From the NCBI GenBank assembly GCA_028752905.1, contig JAQNBH010000014.1, positions 21,671,990-21,735,989 on the forward strand: DNA of 64,000 nucleotides, in the 5' to 3' direction. Made by a program: the position numbers and the translations under genes. Each line of letters begins with the position of its first letter. Position 1 is the stretch's first letter. Positions 1 to 12,000 of the stretch are shown one piece after another. Under the pieces are notes generated by a model that made no database searches, was not told the origin of the DNA, and saw nothing but the letters and a program-made list of their open reading frames with translations. This DNA comes from Cladorhizidae sp. MBARI D1340-BT2. Taxonomy: Eukaryota > Porifera > Demospongiae > Poecilosclerida > Cladorhizidae.

Positions 1-240
1 AATACATAATACAGTACATAGGCTATGTGTGTAGTACCTACATACAATACATGGACTATATGTATGTATTACATAGTACAGTACATAGACTATGTGTGTA
101 GTATATAGTACAGATCCATACTCTGTACATAGATTATAGGACATAGTACAGTACATATACTATAAGTGTGTAGTACATATTACAGTACATAGACTATAGG
201 ACATAGTATAGTACATCGACTAGTATACATACACAGTACA
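1..240. repeat. Degenerate AT-rich tandem repeat
   Basis: Repeats of the theme ACATAGACTAT and GTAGTACATA run from the left edge to about base 240. Unit boundaries have drifted, so no exact period can be given. It lies in the intron downstream of G-alpha exon 5. No coding signal is seen. Confidence 0.7.
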
Positions 241-3200
241 AGCAAACAAGACATGTGGTTGCAACCTTTGACATGTAAATGCTTACATTTCCTTCTGTTG
301 CTAAAATATGCAGCCTATGCATAGAATTTTAAAAACACAAAAATCAACGCTAACCAACGGTTATCATTTAGCACCTGTTTCACTTTTGGATGCAGCATTG
401 CCAACTTATAAAGTTCAGTGAGATCCACGTGTCAGCCCTTCTTAGGTAACCAAAGTGAGCGCAGAAGGCAAACTTGTTTATCACTGCTGGGATTCTTCCC
501 CTCTTTGGTGTTTACAGAGGACTGATCAGCTGCACATGTTCTACACCTCTACACCAGGGCATGAGGTTTTGAAAAGATATCAGAAGTCCCATTCGTGAAA
601 GAATTAAGTAGATTCAGTATTTGATGATGTCATGGGTCATGACCTCTCCTCGGCTAGTAGCTGGACTTTCACAGGTTTATAAGTCATAGCTTCTGTGCTA
701 GCTAGCACTGGCAAGCCTTTTCTTTAAGAAAATTGTGCATAATAAAAGGCTTAGTAAACCTTAAGGTAACTTGAGACAGCCTTTGTATGCAAGCCTTTCC
801 TTAGGCTTAGCCAAGTCAAGTGCTCGAGGTCTAAAGAAACTATAAATTGTCACTAGTTGAACTCATAAATTATATCTGTGTTTATAAGCATTCTCCAACT
901 CAGGTTTGTTATTGAAGCATAAAATTTGTCTTGTCTTTTGGCCTGTCTGTTGGCCTGAAGGCAGTTCTGTCTCCTCGAACAGATTATTATAGAATAGCAA
1001 GTTAGTATGAGAGGAAAAGAAATAGATGCCCCCTTTTGTAAATTTTATTGAACCAGCTATGATTACTTAGAAATAAAAAGTTTGGTAGGATTTTAGTGTT
1101 TATACCTCGGCCATGTTTATACCTCGGCCATGAACTAACCCTATCATGGTATCCTCTAACATGCGTGCCTAAATTTTCCAGCCATCTAGCCATATTGACA
1201 TCAACACAGATCGGTATTTGTAGATGAAACAGTTACGCATCAATCAGAAATGAACTAACTTAGTAGTAACTTATTGGATAATGTATTTATTTGTGTATTA
1301 GTTGCTTCTCTCGTACTTGAGAATCCAATGTTCTTCATTGGAGAAGAATCAGAGAGAGCGAAACGACTGTGTGCCATGGAAAAAAGGTTGGCTCAGGCAA
1401 CTCCTCCATGCCTCAAACTTCAGTTTGAAATTGGCCCGTCCCATTGCATCTCATTGCTTCAACCACCTTAGTGCCAACCATCTCCATTCAGACTGGTTTA
1501 TTATGATTTGAAGGTGGTCTAAAAAACTGGAGTACTACAATATTTTAAAACAGCTGTAAACAATTTTCCCAATTTAGAGCATAGCCCAACCTAACAATAC
1601 AATTCATGTTTGCCCAAAAAATAATTGGCAGAATTTTTAAATAATATTATCCTTTCTCCTTCGCTCGTCACTCAAAGCCTTGAATTCGTTACTAGTAAAA
1701 TTTAATTATTTTTTAAAAGTTTGGAATAATCCGGAAAACTGTGGGAGAGGATCCTGCGAGGAGCTGCGGGGAGGATAGGTAGGAAAATGGACCTGAAAAA
1801 AGAGTCAGGCCAAATACCTGACAAACAATTAGCTTTATAACTACTAGACAAATGGATGATATTATTAGGAAAAAATACACACTCTAGTGGTAGAGGGTGG
1901 ACAAAGTGCTTGGGCTGTGCCCTGCAGCATCCAAAACAAAACTTCCGGCATGGAGCACTAGAAGCGTGCCAGCTCTGCTGTTGGGAGTTACTCGCCAAAT
2001 TGTTGACTCCATCTGTTGATTCCAACCTCCATCAAAATCTCTGTCGGTGCCATCATTTTCTAGACTGTCAAAGTATACCAGCAATACCTTCAAGTCAATA
2101 TGTTTTGCACAAGCTTCTTTGCCCACACAGTTGCAAGGACTTTGCCCCACAGTTGTAGGCACTCTGCAAATGCAGTTATAAACACTCCACCCATGCAGTT
2201 GTAAGCACTCTGCCCACGCAGATGTAAGCACTCTGCCAATGCAGTTGTCGGACTCTGTAAGCATTCGCCAAAGTTCTCGCCAAAGCTGTTCTAAGCAACC
2301 TAAATTAAGTAGTCGAGAGATTGGTTCAAAAAAGATGATGCATGAGTGCATGAGTTCCACTCCACAGCGCAGGCACACATACATTACATCACCAGTGATC
2401 CAGTGATCCATGCCAAACTAACTATTTGTGCATGCACTACTTTGTGGGAATGTTCCAATGGACAGTTGCAGACCATACTGTAGCTCCAATAGTAGTGCTC
2501 ATTGCGTTGTACAAAAGTCCAAACCATAGGGCATGTCAATTTTTTCCCCCCCCGTTCTTGTACTGTATGCTGTAGACATACAGAGTGTGAAGTAGTAGTA
2601 TTAACAGTAACATTCATATGTAAGCTTATCTTACTATTCTTACACGTAACTCAATTTGCATTCTGAGAAGTACTTCTAAAATGTATAATAGCTATAAATA
2701 ACTATGGTTAAAAAATTAGGTAATGTTAGTGGACCGTCAGTTAATGACAGTTCGGTTAATCTTTCTCTCAACCATTCCACTACTGCAAGTGTATACATGT
2801 ATCAACTAAACTAACAAATCCATCATCTACTAACCATTTGCTACATGTGTATCATCAATGCTAAGTAGATGGGTTTCAAGTTCAAATAGAAATGTAATCA
2901 AAACTCGACCTGCCACAGGTCACACCTTCCCATCCACCCACCCACCACTCTCCAGAAGTTTGTTTGGTATTCTTAGACAGAAGATTACTTGAGGCATGCC
3001 AGCTCCTGCAGTTGGAGGAAACTCACAATAGCAATGAAGTGCAATTTACTTTAACTTGCAGCTCCACACATTGATAGAACCTCTGTGCAGTCAAGCACAT
3101 GCACAGAGACAAAAAAATGGGGGCATGGGGGAGGGGTGTGCTGGACCAGTAACCTTATGGCTTTGATTCAGATGGTGAATGGAAGTCACTTTCAAGGACT

Positions 3201-3260
3201 GACATATTAGTATTGCTATTGCAAGCTTGAAATATTCCCTTTTTTCCCCCATTGACTTAC
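241..3260. other. Intronic/unassigned sequence left of G-alpha exon 5
   Basis: I looked on the minus strand for the next G-alpha exon, which would encode the DVGGQR switch II segment, and did not find it; it probably lies beyond the left edge. Apart from the minisatellite near 2.1-2.3 kb nothing is recognised. The open frames at 1702-2411 are short, overlap on both strands and match no family I know. Confidence 0.5.
2125..2265. repeat. Minisatellite, about 28-bp unit
   Basis: Several imperfect copies of a unit containing GCAGTTGTAAGCACTCTGCC follow one another. The array creates a 175-residue Cys/Leu-rich minus-strand open frame, which I regard as an artefact of the repeat. Confidence 0.75.
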
Positions 3261-3389
3261 AGAAGTTTTAAGTTTCTTTGATAGAAACTCGTTTCTACGA
3301 TGCCAGTAGTCTTCACTCGAGTTCGTAGTATATCTTGCTCTGAAGGAATGTAGTCTTCCTCTCCCAGTCTATCCAGAGCATTCAGGTAG
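3261..3389 (-). CDS. G protein alpha subunit, exon 5 (switch I)
   Basis: Minus-strand exon of 129 bp between an acceptor (ACATGTGTAG) and a donor (GTAAGTC). It encodes YLNALDR, then [20 protein letters not shown], then [10 protein letters not shown]. This is the G-alpha segment with the linker to the Ras-like domain and switch I: the Arg of RTRV that stabilises GTP hydrolysis and the Thr of TTG that binds magnesium are both present. The first base completes the Tyr codon begun in exon 4. The exon length equals that of the corresponding vertebrate GNAI exon as I remember it. The TTGIVE signature favours Gi/o over Gs, Gq or G12. The protein would couple receptors to effectors at the plasma membrane. 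No stop or frameshift is present, so the gene looks intact here. Confidence 0.93.
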
Positions 3390-3664
3390 CTACACATGTA
3401 AAAAAAAAGGAAAAACAAGTCTCACTGTAATTAAAAGTGGGAAAATAATAAAAAAATAAATCCTATAACGTATAGTAAATCCTACAGTTAATTATGTATA
3501 CCAAAAAAAAAAGTTGTACCTTTATTCTCACTTTTCTCGGATATACTGCAACATTGGGCTTAGACATGCATGGAGGGTGACTGGAGTCAATGAGGATCTT
3601 AGATTTGTCTCATAGGTCGTTAAAAGTAGCTTGAACTCCGCCATCAACCATGTGTTGGCGGCGA

Positions 3665-3815
3665 TTTTGTTACCTGTGCACAGGTCTATAGATGTACCTG
3701 TGCACAGGTCTATAGATGTACCTGTGCATGGTTCTACACCTGTACATGGGTCTATGTACATAGGTGCATTGGTCTATACCTATGCAGGGGTCTATATCTG
3801 TGCATGGTTATTCTA
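3665..3815. repeat. Minisatellite with TGTGCACAGGTCTATAGATG units
   Basis: About six imperfect units of roughly 24 bp, each with a variant of GGTCTATAGATGTACCTGTGCA. It translates to repeated VHRSIDVP on the plus strand, an artefact of the repeat. Confidence 0.8.
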
Positions 3816-4199
3816 TGCACAGGCTCTCAGCTCTTTTGCTCTTCCTTCACAGGAAAATAATTAATGACAATACGTAATCAAGAAGATCTGCACCTCCCAG
3901 CCACCTTAAAAAGAAAACATGCCAAGGATGATTGAATGTCATGTACCAAATCTGCCCCCAGTTAGCTCCTGGTGGTTCCAAGCTCTTCCAAGATGCTCAC
4001 GATTGCTCCTGGCTGCTCCAGACTCCTCCTGGATGCTCAATGTTATTTGAAAATGCTCCAGATACTTTGAGCCTACTCCAGCTACAGTAGGTGATGCTCA
4101 ATCTGGCTTGGTGCAAGTGGGAAGGCCAAGAAAAGATTCGCACATGGGGAAGTGCTTGGGTAAGTTACATAATTTGCTGCAATCATACAGCTTCCCTGC

Positions 4200-4480
4200 C
4201 AACAAGGAATGTTGTGTATGGCCAAAACCTTTCCGAGAATATCCCTGGATTTCCAAAGAACAGTATCTACTTGGGACAATCTCTGGAAATCCCCAATCTT
4301 AGCCCTAGCTCCAACTTACCCCTGGCCTCAGCAGACTCTAACACCAAACTTAGCCATGGAACACTTACCCGAGCACTGCACTTACCCTAGCTCTGGAAAT
4401 ATCAAGGCAAGCTCACTAGCCCATGTACGGATTCCAGGATCCATGGTATATAGCATTCAACATGTCTTGAAGTACATTAC
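4200..4480 (+). repeat. Dispersed repeat, copy 1
   Basis: Matches 59845-60320 in the same orientation. Shared landmarks are GGAATGTTGT, GGCCAAAACCTTTCC, TACTTGGGACAA and a stretch rich in CTTAGCCCTAGC, ending in TTCAGGATCCATG-like sequence. Copy 2 has a longer internal array of the CTTAGCCCTAGCCCCA theme. No protein-coding signal survives. The boundaries are approximate. Confidence 0.75.
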
Positions 4481-6138
4481 CTGAGAACTAATTGTAGCCA
4501 TTCTGTTTCTGCAAGCCCAGCAGGACTACACATACTATAGTGGAAGCAGCCATTATTGCCGCCAATTAAAGCACAGCTAATTTTACTTACGTATGTATGA
4601 AGCAAGCTGGTTTGAGAGGGAGAAATTATGAATTTTTCCTACTCCTCTTTCCGACTAAAACTTCCAAGCCCACACAAAACAGCTACTATTTTAAACAATG
4701 TACACCCAGATTTATTCTTGTACCAGTATTAAATAAATGCTTAAGATGTAGACACGAGCAGAGTAAAGAGCTTGCTAGGAGAAGCTAATGATAGTCTTCC
4801 CGCCCTTCCCCCCCCCTCCCCTACACACACATACACATGCTGTAACTGATTTCTCTTTCTGAAGTCTACTTTGAGGCCAAGATTTGATGCCATCACAGAA
4901 CTTGTATAAATTGGTGGCTTCAGCCCAAGATAAGAACAATCCTTATCCTGGTCAGGACTACATATGTGCAAGAGGAGAAGGCAACCATGAAAATGTAGGA
5001 GGGATAGGGTGTGGAACTTATCGCGATCATACTCATGTGTCATCATGTACCACCAATGGGGGCAACCATGAAAAACAAGAACAAAGGCATGCCTTGTGAC
5101 GAGCCAAGATTTTGTTTTTCCACAAACCAGATTTTTAGTTATGAGACAAGTTAACTAATAATTTTGAAATGACAGTTTAACTAAACAATTCAACTAAAAT
5201 TGACATGACAAGTCAACTAAAATGAACTAATTTTGAATTAAATAAAGAGACCATAAGATTGGCTTTTTTTAGGCAAGTCCGTTCATTTCATTTTCATGTT
5301 AATCGTCACATGTTCAATTTGATCCTCTGGAGTGTTTGAAATTTATAGAGGAATAGAGGAGGAGTTACTTTACTTACAAATAAAGAACTAGAAAACTAGG
5401 TAAACGATTGCAGGTACCATGCAATGGTACGCATATATTCATGAGCAGCAGCAACAACCTAAGGACAACTCTACAGCTAATAGTAGTTGTGGTCATAATT
5501 CTTGCCTCTACAAAAGTGTTCAATGCTTTATTAAACATGTTGCCTTGGTGATGCTACTGCACATGTGCAGAACCGAACCACAGCAAGTATAGAGCGACAC
5601 AGCAAGATGCTTACATTTTTGTGGTCATCTAATCAAGGCACTATATAATGACAACAATCGTCGAATTTGGCACCCAGGTGGGCACTCTTTTATGCAAGAC
5701 ATCAACAAATTATTTGAGATTTTCTGTAAATATACATGTATTATCAGGACAAACATACCCATACCCTCTGAATGACAACTCAATCGCAAGACATAAACAA
5801 AAACAGGCCAAACTGGATCCACACAGGCCCCACCCACCAACTCACCCCACCCCAACAAGCAACTGCATCAAGCTGTTGTTGCACGAAGCAGCCTCTAAAC
5901 ACACATATATGTACAGACTGATATTGTGTAGATATCCACTATACTACTGACTTTTTGTTGAAGCTGTCCAAAATAATTTCCCGGTTTTGTAGGGGGGGAA
6001 AGAGGGAGGATTAAAAAAATTAAAATTAAAATATTCCACACAGAATTGATTATTACCAAAGTGAACATATGGACAAACACACCCTCAGAATTTCCCCATT
6101 ACATGAACTGTAAAAACATAAATCCAGTTCTCACTCAC

Positions 6139-6296
6139 TATTTAGCAGAATCATACAACTGGTATTCCCTGGCTCGTTGAACACAAGCCTGCACACCCTC
6201 ATCCTTCCACAGCAGCTTTATAAGGTCCACAAAGTCAGCAGAAAATGTGACATCATCTGATTGGCTCACCATAGTTATGAAATGTTGGGCATCGTC
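6139..6296 (-). CDS. G protein alpha subunit, exon 4 (helical domain)
   Basis: Minus-strand exon of 158 bp between acceptor TTAATGTAG and donor GTGAGTGAG. It encodes DDAQHF, then DFVDLIKLLWKDEGVQAC, then REYQLYDSAK, the helical-domain end of a G-alpha subunit (compare LWKD-GVQACF-RSREYQLNDSA in the family). An apparent TAG after DSAK is not a stop: the exon ends after TA, and exon 5 supplies the third base of the Tyr codon. The 158-bp length matches the corresponding vertebrate GNAI exon as I remember it. The reading frame starts with a complete codon, in phase with the end of exon 3 at 20963, although 14.7 kb of transposon-rich sequence separates them. Confidence 0.93.
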
Positions 6297-6307
6297 CTAC
6301 ATTAAGT

Positions 6308-6375
6308 AAAATAAAAATATATACATATATATATATACATTACATAACTGTATTTATATATATATATATAATACA
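6308..6375. repeat. AT dinucleotide-rich tract
   Basis: Alternating TA runs (ATATATATA) directly beside exon 4, on its intron 3 side. Confidence 0.85.
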
Positions 6376-6944
6376 TAACAACATGTATATATTGGAAACC
6401 ATACCCCTTCTAGCAACCTGCCGGTGACTTCTCGTCATTGTTGAGGGTGCTCAATTACAGAAAATTCATGTGATTATATATTTATAGTTTCCTGTCTTCT
6501 TAACACTCCACATAGTTACTGGAAAGAAGAAGGAATACAAGCTTCTCGGGTTTGAACTGCACAGTGTCGACAAGTTTGCCACCATCTTAACATCATCATG
6601 ACAGGGCTTATGACTATTCTCTACTATATGAATGATGGTGTGCACTAAATGAAACTTAGAAGGGAGGAGAAAATAGTGACTGGTTGTGAACATGATGCTG
6701 TAGAGTGCACTGGGGTCATCTCTGGATGTCCAATTCCATTGCAAACTTGAGTAATATGTACATGCACTTCCTATAGCTATTGCTAGTCCTATGGCTAAAG
6801 GAGGGTTCACAATATGACGCTCGCCCATCGTAATGTATCGTCCTATCGTATCGTATTGTTTCTGGTTCACAATATAGTGTTCGAACGGCGAGTTTTGACA
6901 AGGTGCTCACGTGATAGTAATTGTTGACCGATCGCGAGGACGCT

Positions 6945-7055
6945 ATGGACCGCATTTCTTCCTCGAGTTCATCTAGTAGTTCTAGCTGTGATAGTTCCTC
7001 GAGTTCATCTAGTAACTCTAGCTGTGACAGTTCTTCTTCTTCTTCTTTTAAATAA
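6945..7055 (+). pseudogene. Ser-rich 36-residue frame inside the Harbinger element
   Basis: Starts MDRISSS and continues as runs of Ser interrupted by two CDS triplets, ending FK and a stop. The core is an approximately 36-bp tandem repeat followed by TCT codons. It points away from the MADF exon and could be the truncated start of the lost transposase gene, or a repeat that happens to be open. No domain is recognisable. Confidence 0.3.
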
Positions 7056-7094
7056 GCAATATCTTAGCAGCTAAATTGCTATAACTGATCTTAC

Positions 7095-7214
7095 TTCCAC
7101 AGCCACTTGAATCCAAGCATTTTCCTTCAGCCTCAACTCCTTGTATATCGCAGAAGAGACCTGCCACAAGCAGGGATATTTGTGAACAGCCTCAATCAAC
7201 TTCTCCTCGTTCAT
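7095..7214 (-). pseudogene. MADF (Myb/SANT-like) domain, first exon only
   Basis: Forty codons open with MNEEKLIEAVHKYPCLW, then Q, SSAIYKEL and NAWIQVAVE, and stop at a GTAAGA donor (GT at 7094-7093). The spacing of the aromatic residues (Y-x-x-LW then W) and the opening EKLIEAV are typical of MADF domains, which bind DNA. Harbinger elements usually encode such a protein beside the transposase; it helps bring transposase to the element ends. Only the N-terminal half of the domain remains, because the following exon has been deleted with the middle of the element. Confidence 0.75.
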
Positions 7215-7454
7215 AGTGGTAAATTCTAGTGAAGGTCAAAGTCTTTCACGTGACCCTCCCGCTTGCCAGCATTTTGATTGGTCGGACGCTTGACGCTTGA
7301 CGCTCGAATAGAACCAGATCCTATTCCATTGTATCGTATCGTAACGTCCTATCGTATCGTATTGTCATGACGTTGCTGGTTCACAATACGACGATACGTT
7401 AGGACGAAACGATACGTAACGATGGCTGAGCGTCAAACTGTGAACCAGCCTTAA

Positions 7455-7900
7455 GGATATAGGCCTATGGATGGGGATAGGCTAAAGCTAAGACCTAGAG
7501 CTAGGGATAGTGTATAGGCCTAGGGCTAGCACTCTACTATAGGGATATAGGCTTAGGAATAGTGATAGTGATAGTAGTGTACATGTATAGTCTAGGGATA
7601 CACAGATCTAGGTGATATTAGCCTATGGTTATGTACATGAATGGCTATAAATATAGGCCTAGGAATAGTGCTAGGGCTAAGATTAGGGATATATGCCTGA
7701 GGCTAGGACTAAGGCTCAACCTAATGTAGGTCTTAGGACTACTGATAAGGCTAATGTTTGGATATACAGTACATGTAGGCCTATGGCTAGGACATGGAAT
7801 CTAGGCTTAGGAATAGTGTTATGGCAAGAGCTATAGGCCTAGGCTACATGTAAATGGCTAGGGTTAATGCTAGGGCCTTCGGTTGGGCTACATACTTACA
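7455..7900. repeat. Degenerate CTAGGGATA minisatellite
   Basis: Loose repeats of AGGCCTAGGGATAG and GGCTAGG. The same theme recurs at 24655-24960 and, much more regularly, at 37930-38830. Confidence 0.75.
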
Positions 7901-8261
7901 TTCCAGTATGTATACATGTACAAAGGAGGCAACCAACTTTAAATAGAAATGAGGTCATAGTGCTCAAGATCTTTCTCAAGAGCTTTCTGAGAGAGAGTTC
8001 CCCTGTTATACAAGGACTGTAAATATCCTAAGTTTATCCACGGTAATACTGGAGCAACACAGGGTGGACAGGAAGTTTATACCTCCACTAAATAAATGAA
8101 TGGCAGGCAGATTTCACTAATACTGGAGTAAAGTCAAAAATGCTAAACCTTCAGTTTAGTGAAATAATATCTGAGAAAACATTAGCTCCAGAAATCTAGG
8201 GTTTTCTGAGAGAGAATTTCTCTATAAGAGTCACCGTGTCCCTGTTGTTCCTACCACCTGT

Positions 8262-8725
8262 GTGTGTGTGTGCATGTGCATGTGTGTGGATGTATACGTG
8301 TGTGTGTGTGTGTGTGGATGTGTTTGTGTGTGTGTGTAAGTGCTTGTGAGTGTGTATGCATGAGTGTGTTTGAGCATGTGTATGTGAACATGTGTGTGTG
8401 CTTAAGTGTCTGTGTGAGTGTGATGTGTGTATGATGTGTGTGGGAGTACTTGTGAGTGTATATGCATGAATGTGTGAGAGCATGTGTATGTGAACATGTG
8501 CGTGTGCTTGGAGTGTATAAGTGTGTGTGATGTGTGTGTGTGATGTGTGTATGAGTAATTGTGAGAATATGTGTGAGCATAGTGTGAGAGTGTGTGTGTG
8601 TGTGAGAGTATGTATGTATGTACCTGTGAGTGTGTGTTTATGCATGTGTGTGTGATGTTTGTGTGAGCATGCATGTGAGTACGTGTGTGAGTGTTTAACT
8701 GTGTGAGTATATGTGTGAGTGTGTG
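8262..8725. repeat. TG-rich microsatellite
   Basis: About 460 bp of GTGTGT with interspersed GTGAGTGT and GCATGTG. It makes long minus-strand His/Thr frames that are not genes. Confidence 0.95.
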
Positions 8726-9025
8726 ATAAAAGAGTACCACAATTGAGAAATATTATATTTCATTTACGTAGTGGATAAAAGCACCAAATTTTTCCCCCAG
8801 ATATATATTATCACATAGAACAAAAAAAGACAGGCGGCAAAAATTTTGAATGCACTAATACAATTTTTTTACAAAAAGTGTTAAATATGTGTTAAAAATA
8901 CCACAAGAGTGCATTTAATGCTGGTTGTGTTGATGGGAGGCATTAAAGTGAACAGGAATGTACAGGTGCACTAGATGCTGAGCCATTGTGAGTCACGTGA
9001 TACATGAGTCACCCGATGCATGCAC

Positions 9026-12000
9026 ATGGATGCAATAGCAAGAAGCACTTCAGTAGAAATCTTTGAGTTTGTAAGAAGCTCTGTCTGAAAAAATTGATTG
9101 GAAGCTTTGTATTATCTGCCAAACATAGTCATCAGAAGAACTTCGTTGTCCTACTCGATTGCCATTGGATATTAACAGAACACCATTGGTGCTTTTTGGA
9201 ACAATGTACAAGAATTCCAGAAGCTGAATTCCTTCCCTGTGAAAGTCAACTTTGGAGAACATGGAACTGCTCCGCTGTTTGTAGAAAAAAATGCATCCTG
9301 GCACAAGAAGTGCCATCAAAAGTTTACTTCTTCAATGTTGGAGCGTGCACATCTTAAAACGAAAAGAAAAAGAAAGCCAGAAAGTGAATATGCTTGTTGT
9401 CCAAAGCGTAAATCTATAGCTTTACAAAATACTGTCTGTATTTTTTGTGGGAATAAAACTTCAGAACAATTACATGAAATTACCACTTTTAATATGGACA
9501 AGTCGATTAAAACATGGCAACAGAGATATGTGATAGTGAGTTACTTTTCAAGGTATCTAGTGCTGTTGACCTAGTTGCAATTGAGTGTAAATATCATTTG
9601 TCCTGCCTGACCAAATATCGTAACCACTACCGTTCCTTTCATCCAACTCAAGCAGGCTCATCTTCCTCTTTACATCATTTGGAGAAGCAAGCTAAAGCAT
9701 GTGCCTTTGCTGAGTTAGTAATGCACGTAGAAAATACTATAGAGCAAGGCATTTACATGTTTAAATTGGAAGAACTATATGATGCCTTTGAAAATCATAT
9801 AAAGCAATTGAACAGAGTAGCATCAGTAAACAGGACTCGTTTCAAAGGAGAGCTTCTTGATCATTTCCAAAAATAAATACAAGAGCAGTCAGATGGAAAA
9901 CAAGTTATTTTACTTTTCCCTGAGTGGATGAAAGAAATGTTACAGAATGCTTGCTTTCCATCTCAGTGTAAGTTAGAAGCTGTACAATTGGCTAATGTTG
10001 CTATATTTATTCGCAATGAAATGTTTCAGGCTGGAAATAAGTTCAAATTTGAAGGTCGTTTCCCAATAAATTGTCAGAAAGATTCTGTACCATATATATA
10101 TAGCCTGAAGCTTCTAGTCTCTATGATCCTAAATGGGCCCAGTCTAAAGAATGAAAACAATAATATCGCTTCACAGAATTGCCTGACAATACCTCAGATA
10201 ATTGTTCAGAATACCAAAAAAAATTGCACTTCACAAAAAAGAAGTACAAGGCACTCTCTGGAAGGAGAACCACACGTATTCCATTGTATATTGGCTTGAA
10301 AATTCATTCACTGGTTCGTAAAGCTAATAGACCAACTAAACAGTCTGAGAATTAGTATCTCATATGACAGAGTCTTTCAGCTGGATGGCACTTTCAATGT
10401 GTAAGCAGTACCAGGCTAACAATGTTGTTTGTCCAACCCATTTGAGGAAAGGGCTATTTATGGTGGGTGCTATGGACAACATTGACCATAATCCTTCTTC
10501 AACAACTGTCCATTCTTCTTTTCATGGAACTTGGATTAGCATTATCCAGTTTCCAACTGAAGACAATTAGGGTACTGCTATTGAACCAGTTTCTATATTA
10601 GCAATGAAGGAGGGAATTGTACTTCCTAATTCTTATGCTATAGCAGAGAGACTCTGTCAGAGTTTTAGTGGCAATCTGTAGAATGGCAAATTGCGAGAAA
10701 AGCAGTGGCTCAAGAATACATTACAGTTGTTGACATCTGATTTAGAGAGTTACAAGCCAATGACATGGGCAAGCTTTCATGCCACTCATCAACCACAGAT
10801 GATTAATCCACCTGCAATAACTGCACTTTTACCACTGTCGTTGAAAAGGCAGATTATCCAGCAATGATAAAGCATGCCATGGATATCTTAAAAACAGTTA
10901 CTTCTTTTCTCCATCCAGGGCAGATTCCAGTTATGGCATGTAATTGCACAATTTTTGCAAAGGCCAAGCTTATCCAGTGGACATGTCCAACAAGTCATGG
11001 AGAAGACAGATTGGTTGTAATGTTTGGAGGCCTGAACTTGGAGATGGGAATGTGGAATATGTTGGGAGACTACTTAGCTTGTTCTGGATGGACAATAGCA
11101 TTAACAGATTCTGGTATTGCTACTTGTGGTACAGCTGATATTTTTTTTTGTCTTCTCATTTAACGAGAACCCGTCATGCTCATCAATTGACATGTGTAGC
11201 ATTGTATAATCTTCAGTTACAAGCTTTCCATCTCATTGAGGGTAAACATAGTGAAGGTAGCTTTGAGGCATGGAAAAAATATATGATCAAGAGCAGTCTG
11301 ACTTTCCAATACTGGGACACAATTTTATCCATTGAAATGCTAATTCGTACGTTTGCAAGAGCCCACCATGAAAAAAATTCTCCCTGTATGTTGAAGCCTT
11401 AGAAGCTTTTGTTGGATTTTTCTTCGCATTTGATCACTACAACTATTCTTGGTTGGTTCTAGTTCACATTCGTGGACATGGTGTCACTGCCTGCTTCTAT
11501 TAAAGAAGAATTTCAAAACAAATGGGTAGTTTAAGACTTGCAAACGTTTTTCAAGAATTTCAAAACAAATGGGTAGTTTAAGACTTGCAAAAGGTTTTCA
11601 AGTATCCCAATTGATCAGGTACATGAACAAGAAGATGCGAGGGAAAGGAGGAGTAATTGGCCTTACAGAAAATCCAGTAGCTTTGAGACGTTATGTGGTC
11701 CTGAGCTTGCCAGGTGTATTTCAGAGTTTGAGAGTGATGGTAAGAATGAAAAAAATGATACACATTTTATTCAACATCACGAAGAAAGTTTTTCTGTGCA
11801 GATGAGTTTCAAGCAACAGACACAAAGCCTTATCGATACAATCAGTTGCTTTGGTAATCCTTTTGAGGATAACTGTCCTGAACTTCTGGTATTGAATACC
11901 CGAGTTTGTGCAGAAGATTCCATTATTGAAACTGTCCAGTCTGTTGAAGCTCTAGGAAGGGCCAACTATCAGCAATATAAAAAGGAAGTCATCATGTATA

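Larger units (their letters stand above)
3390..6138. other. G-alpha intron between exons 5 and 4
   Basis: 2.75 kb without recognised genes. It contains a minisatellite at 3665-3815, short GCTCC-rich repeats near 3960-4075, a dispersed repeat at 4200-4480, a poly-C tract near 4805, and otherwise unremarkable AT-rich sequence. Confidence 0.7.
6799..7451. mobile_element. Deleted PIF/Harbinger element
   Basis: A 653-bp element. Its ends are an imperfect inverted repeat: left AGGAGGGTTCACAATATGAC, and the reverse complement of the right end AGGCTGGTTCACAGTTTGAC. The match continues through GCTC and CCATCGT. A TAA triplet flanks both sides (6796-6798 and 7452-7454), the TWA-type duplication expected of PIF/Harbinger. 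Subterminal TATCGTATCGTA motifs cluster at both ends, likely protein-binding sites. Inside is the first exon of a MADF-domain gene on the minus strand and a short Ser-rich frame on the plus strand, but no DDE transposase. It therefore looks like an internal deletion of an autonomous Harbinger that carried divergent transposase and MADF genes. Confidence 0.85.

Noticed and set aside
1884..2411. 175-residue minus-strand open frame
   Set aside because: Its centre is the 28-bp minisatellite and no domain, splice or codon signal supports a gene.
6137..6139. Apparent stop (TAG) ending the G-alpha helical-domain exon
   Set aside because: The A-G boundary is the splice site: exon ends TA, intron starts GTGAGT, and the next exon supplies the missing base.
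8196..8740. Long minus-strand His/Thr-rich open frames
   Set aside because: They are translations of the TG-rich microsatellite; all three frames are open with the same bias.
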